A stretch of 64,000 bases of DNA from Pseudofabraea citricarpa (taxonomy: Eukaryota; Ascomycota; Leotiomycetes; Helotiales; Dermateaceae): NCBI GenBank assembly GCA_029641185.1, contig JAPWGK010000016.1, forward strand, positions 1,054,001-1,118,000. Direction: 5' to 3'. Positions 58,984-64,000 of this stretch are shown here, in pieces. The notes under the pieces are model-generated. The model worked only from the letters and a program-made list of their open reading frames with translations. It had not been told where the DNA came from and did no database searches. The translations under genes were made by a program, and so were the position numbers. The number at the start of each line of letters is the position of its first letter. Positions within the stretch are counted from its first letter, which is position 1.

Positions 58984-60149
58984 TATCGAGGTTGATCAGA
59001 AGCACTCGACTGAGGGGGCAAACTGAGAAACAGTATTTGAACCTGCAGTGTCAAGTCAAAAGTATCGAATATTTGACAAGAGTGTTACAATAGTTGGAGG
59101 AAGTGAAGTAAGGAATATTTTCTCAGTTACAAGTACTGGCACCATTCTACCTACCTTTATCCTGGAGAGAGCTTTCCCCGCAGTGACAAGGTTGCATGGT
59201 GTGCTCACACTAAGTCTCGATATTCCCCCTTTCTTTTCACCTTGGAATTTGATACGATTAAGCAAAAGGCACATGGTTTTTTCAGCATATTCTAAGTCTA
59301 TCAAGCAAGAGGGCTTCCGTCATCAAAGGTTGTCCGAAAGTCCCCATAGCCGGCTGAATATCGGTAGATCTTTAGCGACCATGATAGCGAGGAGGGAATC
59401 CCCGAAACTCCGCGTTCTTCGTTCTCGAATTCTCTCCACACAATTCTTATCTCGAGATAATTGATCTACATGCGTATGATTAACCCGGCCGTTTGACGGA
59501 ATTGGTTTCCCATACAGCTTGTAAACAATATATGAATAAAGAAACAGAAATTGTGATATCTAACAATGTTATACCTCCTGGTGCAGTCCTCTGGTCAGCT
59601 GCATGCTGGTTTCAGTTTTGTTGCTAAAGAAAGACCGAGAGCGCAGTTCCTGGGAATAAAGTGTGTTTGTACAATAGCTGGTTAAGATCTCAAACGTACT
59701 TCAGACACACATATATAGAAGTTTAGGCTTGGTTTATATTCTTGATATCTTGCTCGATAACTTTGGAATTAGTACTTCGGAATCGATAGAGACAGTGATT
59801 ATAAGTGGTCGTTCCATATCACGAACTTGCTTTCCAATAATTATATCCACAACTTGTGGGGTAAATCAAAAGTTCGTACAGACGGGGGTAGTGTTCCCCG
59901 CTGATCTCTCATTGATTGGGAACAAGAAATGGGAAAGTTTGAAATACCATTCTGTTATTTTAGTGGCTGGAGAGGTATGGACGTGGAGTCTCGGGAAGAG
60001 AGAAGTGCCCGAGATAAGCTTGTGGCTAGTGCTGCATACCTTAAGCATATCTTTGAAGTAGCTGCTATTTCCAAAAGCCCCCAAACAGTTCCTAGTGGTA
60101 TATCTTCCCAACATCTTTTACTGTCATTTATCACTATTTTCAAGTCATC
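58984..60149. promoter_or_regulatory. Divergent promoter between two oxidoreductase genes
   Basis: About 1.2 kb that serves as upstream DNA for both oxidoreductase genes and is therefore the best place to look for operator sites of the adjacent Zn2Cys6 regulator. Frames at 59048-59464 and 59729-60153 occur on both strands and have no domain. CCGG/CGG triplets are scattered, for example at 59352, 59487 and 59497. Confidence 0.4.
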
Positions 60150-61321
60150 ATGAGTGAAGGCGTTCAATCTGAAACCAAAACACTTCGCTGGGGAATCATT
60201 GGTGAGTCACAGACCGATGCTATCAACGAAAATCCATTAACGAACAAGGCCTTGGAACTATCTCGTCATGGTTTGTCTCAGATATCGTTCTTTCACGACC
60301 TTCCGCGCCCACGAAGCATATCGTACAAGCCCTCGGGTCATCCTCGATCTCTAAAGCAGAAGCGTTTACCTCCAAGAATTGTCCCTCATCATCCCCCACT
60401 CTCTACGATTCGTATGAGAAAGTCTATAGTGATCCAGATGTAGATATCGTCTACATCGGCACGCCACATACTTTGCATTTCCAAAATGCGCTGGATGCTG
60501 TGAACACTGGCAAGCATGTACTCTGTGAGAAGCCTCTAGTCATCACAGCAAAGCAAGCAGAGATCTTGATTCAAGCGGCAAAGGAAAAGAAGGTATTTTT
60601 CATGGAAGGTACGTGATCATCAATCTCTGTTTGATAGCCATATCAATTAAAGCCAACAGCTATTTGGACTCGATTTTTCCCAATCGTCGAAGCTTTACAG
60701 ACTTTGATCCACACCGAGAAAATAATTGGAGATATTTCAAGGGTTTTCATAGACTTCGGACTTGATATGCCAATTTCAAGTATGCCAGACAGTGTCCGAT
60801 CAGGAGATCCATCACATGCGAGCTCACTTTTGGGTATCGGGATGTACACATTAACGTGGGCATCTATTATTCTCGACTTGCATCCCATACAACTAGCATC
60901 CAAGCAAGAACCTCAGATCACTTCAAGCATGATAATCAAGAATGGCACGGACGAAACAACGAGCATGATCATCAATTATCCTTCGATCCCTGCTCACGCA
61001 ATCTGCACCTCCACGCTCTCCTATCAAACAGCACCAGAATTCTGTCGTATTGAAGGCTCTTTGGGCAGTATCTCTGTAGGTGGTGATACTTGCTCACAAC
61101 CAGGGTTTCTGGTTATAAGAAAGAAAGGCGAAAATGAGGAACGAAGGGACTTTGCATACCAAGGCTGGGGGTACTATTTCCAGCAGGATGCTGTAGCACA
61201 AGATATAAGAGATGGCAAGACGGAAAGTGAAGTTATGACTCTAGACGAGTCTCTACGAATCATGAGGGTGATGGATGAAGTGCGAAAGGCTAATGGGCTA
61301 AGGTTTCCGGACGATGAATAA
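60150..61321 (+). CDS. Dihydrodiol dehydrogenase / D-xylose dehydrogenase-like oxidoreductase (Gfo/Idh/MocA)
   Basis: Three exons (60150-60201, 60249-60608, 60660-61321) join in phase to 357 residues. The first join completes the Rossmann loop as LRWGIIGLGTISSWFV. Then come SSSISKAEAF, YDSYEKVYSDPDVDIVYIGT, the hallmark LCEKPLVI, FFMEGAIWTRFFPIVEAL across intron 2, and LLGIGMYTLTWAS, where the Tyr matches the active-site Tyr of dimeric dihydrodiol dehydrogenase. This subgroup uses NADP and includes fungal D-xylose and glucose dehydrogenases. It is only distantly related to the oxidoreductase encoded at 57760-58983, so the pair is not a recent duplication. It ends at the DDE tail. Divergent transcription from the first oxidoreductase suggests co-regulation. 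Confidence 0.87.
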
Positions 61322-62460
61322 ATAAATAATGGGAAGTATTCTTTCTGAATCTGAATCACGTAATGGTTCTTAGCAGTTCAAAGGCTTTCGGTGGCTTTAT
61401 CCCTTTTGCTTGTTCAATGCCTGAACAGTGTCTAAGACTCACAGTGAAAATAATCACAACAGAAACCAACTGACGACAGGAAGCAGGCTGACGGCAGCAC
61501 AATAATCACAGCTAATTCTACCTAGGGGAAAGAGGATTTCCCCAAGAACGTCACATATCTTTCTCTGCTTTTGGGAAGTAAGAAAGTTACACGCCGACAT
61601 CTCTCTCATCAGGGAAGATGCATAAGCTTTGCTTTGCGCGCTGGGGTTTCCGGTGGCGCTTGATAGATATCCCGGTTTGGAGAGTGGAGGGGCCTTTATA
61701 TAGTTGCAGATTTGGGATTGGGATAAAGTCTGAGGTTTCTAGTGATGCCTGATAGATATCCCGGTTTAGAGAGTGAAGGGACCTTTACATAGTTGCAGAT
61801 TTGGGATTAGGGTAAAGGCTGGAGAGACGCGAGCAAGAAGAGATATTATCGCTTAACTTATTATATTTCCCATTCTCGCGCGCTCCAGTCTATAAACAAG
61901 ACCTGATCATAGTAACTTCGGATACAGTAAGGAGAACGATTTGAGACAAAATATTGATTCCTACCACTGCCTTCTTCTCCCAATTGTCCCACCTTGTAGG
62001 AAAGCTTGCTTTAAATGCGAAGTCCAAATAGAGTTTCAAGGAAGTTTAAGTACCCAAATTAACATACAATGTTAAGTGCGAACTACTATCTTAGAAGTAT
62101 ATCTCACTCATTCATCCTAATTCGTCTGAATTTTTTAATTTTTCTTCATAAAATTTGAAATGCAAAGTCCTTGGGTGGTCGTGTAAGATGACAAGTGAAA
62201 TTTCGTTAAACCTATAATCACCAGATGTTGCCGATAAAACAAAAGGACGTAAGATACGTTGACAGCATACAAACCCAGCAAGAAAAAGGATATTTTCCAG
62301 TTGGAACACAAACCAGGAAAAGAAGTTCAGCCAGAGCCTTAACTTGGGAAAGAGCAACGACATCACGTGAATATAGATCCACGTCGCGTCTTCCACGCCC
62401 AAGCTCAGGATTTCGCACTCTCGACCCCACGCGCCCAACTTCTTGATTTCCAATGCCTCC
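61322..62460. other. Intergenic region upstream of RAD57
   Basis: About 1.1 kb. It contains the 89-base direct duplication at 61650-61832. No gene is supported; frames on both strands at 62112-62490 overlap and have no domain. Confidence 0.4.
61650..61832. repeat. 89-base tandem direct duplication
   Basis: Two adjacent copies share TGATAGATATCCCGGTTT, then AGAGTG, CCTTTA[T/C]ATAGTTGCAG and ATTTGGGATT. They begin (TGATAGATAT) at 61661 and 61750. They differ at about seven sites in the 60 best-aligned bases, mostly transitions (G/A and T/C). Confidence 0.8.
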
Positions 62461-63869
62461 ATGACAGACCTCAGCACTGTTCTCCCTCACTTTGCGACTC
62501 AGAACTACGTGCGCCTGCTCCCATCTCTAGAGAGGAACCATGTCACGACGGCAGATCTGATTACCCTCGATGCGCTCGAGGTAGCCAAGCGCGCACGGCT
62601 GCCAGTTCTCGACGTCAAGAGGCTATGTGCTGCAGTTCTCGAAGCTCTGCAGGGTAGCCTTGGGCTTGGGAATTCAGAGGGGAACTCAGAGTCGAGGTTG
62701 AGGAAGACGGGAGAGCAGGTTGTGAGCCATTGGGAGACGGTCAGTACTCTGGATGATCAGGTAGATCGCGCGCTGGGTGGTGGAGTGCCGACGGGATATA
62801 TTACAGAGGTTACTGGTGAAAGGTATTGTGAACTACCCCCCTGTTGATTTTGGTGTGAGGGTTCTAATACTGTATTAGTGGTGCGGGCAAGACCCAATTC
62901 CTCCTTACGCTGCTGCTTGCCGTTCAACTGCCCGCACCTTACGGTCTCTCCAGCTCTGCACTCTATATATCGACCGAAAGTGCACTGCCCACAACACGAC
63001 TCTCTCAGCTCTTACGATATCACCCTCTACTCACATCTGCCAATCCCAAACCGACACTAGATTCCGTCCACAGCATCGTAACGCCGGATCTTGAATCGCA
63101 AGACCACATCCTTCGTTTCCAAGTCCCTGTCGCCATCCGACAGTACGGAATCCGACTTATCATTCTCGATTCCGTAGCCGCAAACTACCGCGCTGAGTTT
63201 GAGCGGCCTGGGGGCACGGGCTCGGGAGGAGCAAATATGGCACAGCGGAGTGGCGACCTGATTAAACTTGGACAGTTGCTGCGAGATCTTGCACGCGATC
63301 ATGGTATTGCCGTTGTGGTAGCAAACCAAGTGGCTGATCGGTTTACGATGAATGGCGACAGGAGTCCTGTAGCAGTGAGAGCTACGCAGAGTAGTCCACT
63401 TGCGCATCGCGGGACAGGAGGGAATGGTGGGGGAAGAAACATCCCTCCAAGTTCTATGGCAGCACCTCCTTCTTCAATGCATGCCCCGGGCCCTTCTAAT
63501 CTCATAGATCACATGGCTCTTGATCACCAACAGAGATGGTTCACAGGCTGGGGCGATTCGATACATGATTACTCGTCAAATAACATGAAGACGCCCAGTT
63601 TAGGACTGATATGGACAACGCAGATTGCGTGTAGGATTGCATTGATTAAGAAGCCGGTGTATGGGCCAGGGCTTGTAGCTGAAGAGGAGAATGAGAGAGG
63701 TGAGGCCGTCTTGAAGAAGTGGAGGCGATACATGAAGGTTGTCTTCGCGCCACATGCGAGACCAAGTGGTGCCGGGTTGGCTGGCGCCGTAGAATTCGAG
63801 ATTGCCTCCAGAGGCATCATGGCAGTTGCGAAGAAGGACATAGAAGACGATGAGACGGCTTTTGATTAA
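62461..63869 (+). CDS. RAD57: DNA repair protein Rad57 (RecA/Rad51 paralog)
   Basis: Two exons (62461-62822, 62879-63869) join in phase to 450 residues. Rad57 pairs with Rad55 as the mediator that stabilises Rad51 filaments in homologous recombination, in the nucleus. The N-terminal helical part has the lineup TTADLITLDALEVAKRARLP. The intron splits Walker A, which splices to TEVTGESGAGKTQFLLTLLL; Walker B is RLIILDSVAANYRAEF, with an ERPGG loop after it. The L2-like region QRSGDLIKLGQLLRDLARDHG leads to VVVANQVADRF, the RecA-core strand. A fungal insert rich in Gly, Ser and Pro (about residues 295-345) precedes LGLIWTTQIACRIAL. The start is the first ATG in frame; a leading frame extension has none. 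Confidence 0.92.
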
Positions 63870-64000
63870 TGCTTGTATATGTATACACCGTCTATGAGAA
63901 ATGAACAATTATAATGCCCTATCAATTAGCAGGAAACACATTATAGTTTAAAGGTGATTTCAGGTAGCTAAGTAATTTGAAGATGGAAATAATCCTAACT
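63870..64000. other. 3' region of RAD57 to window end
   Basis: 131 bases of AT-rich 3' UTR. Nothing else is visible before the window ends. Confidence 0.4.

Noticed and set aside
61650..61832. RIP-mutated repeat
   Set aside because: The copies are too short for classical RIP and the changes are not all in one direction; kept only as a duplication.

Overview
The window is nuclear DNA of a filamentous ascomycete (Pezizomycotina; a leotiomycete is my best guess, by overall resemblance only). Genes are monocistronic, lie on both strands, and carry many short introns of about 50-70 bases with GT..AG ends. Spliced models give full-length members of well-known fungal families. I rebuilt the exon chains by hand from splice sites, reading phase and family conservation. 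All joins given as phased agree in frame, but none has been checked against RNA.

Layout. 0.4-2.4 kb: an Mpo1-type ER dioxygenase and a small cysteine-rich orphan, convergent, with a hairpin-forming tandem repeat between them. 3.6-8.5 kb: an orphan single-span membrane protein and a 12-span MFS exporter, separated by AT-rich sequence with a decayed duplication. 8.5-11.7 kb: a long gene-poor stretch that ends in the leader of a disordered orphan protein (11.7-13.8 kb). 14.4-30.3 kb is a housekeeping and secretory block: VPS10 sorting receptor, PMT4 O-mannosyltransferase, a RidA deaminase with a 14-base microexon, a secreted rhamnogalacturonan acetylesterase, an MFSD5-type transporter and a membrane-anchored methyltransferase. 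31.4-40.4 kb: a second CGH/CGN-type cysteine-rich orphan, the vacuolar dipeptidyl aminopeptidase DapB, a small conserved orphan, and a cysteine-rich type I membrane protein. 40.4-46.3 kb is gene-poor; its main content is a damaged gene that looks like a tandem RNase H-fold protein.

46.3-61.3 kb is the accessory part: a 1500-residue PDR-type ABC transporter, then a sugar/H+ symporter, a Zn2Cys6 regulator and two unrelated Gfo/Idh/MocA oxidoreductases. The last four look like a small sugar or polyol utilisation cluster: uptake by the symporter, oxidation by the two NAD(P)-dependent dehydrogenases, control by the zinc-cluster protein. That reading is inference from adjacency and family. The window ends with the RAD57 recombination mediator.

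I found no tRNA, rRNA, CRISPR, intact transposon or virus sequence. The features most worth a second look are the sugar cluster, the disrupted double RNase H gene, the microexon and dual start of the RidA gene, two introns that can be retained without breaking the frame, and several local tandem repeats.
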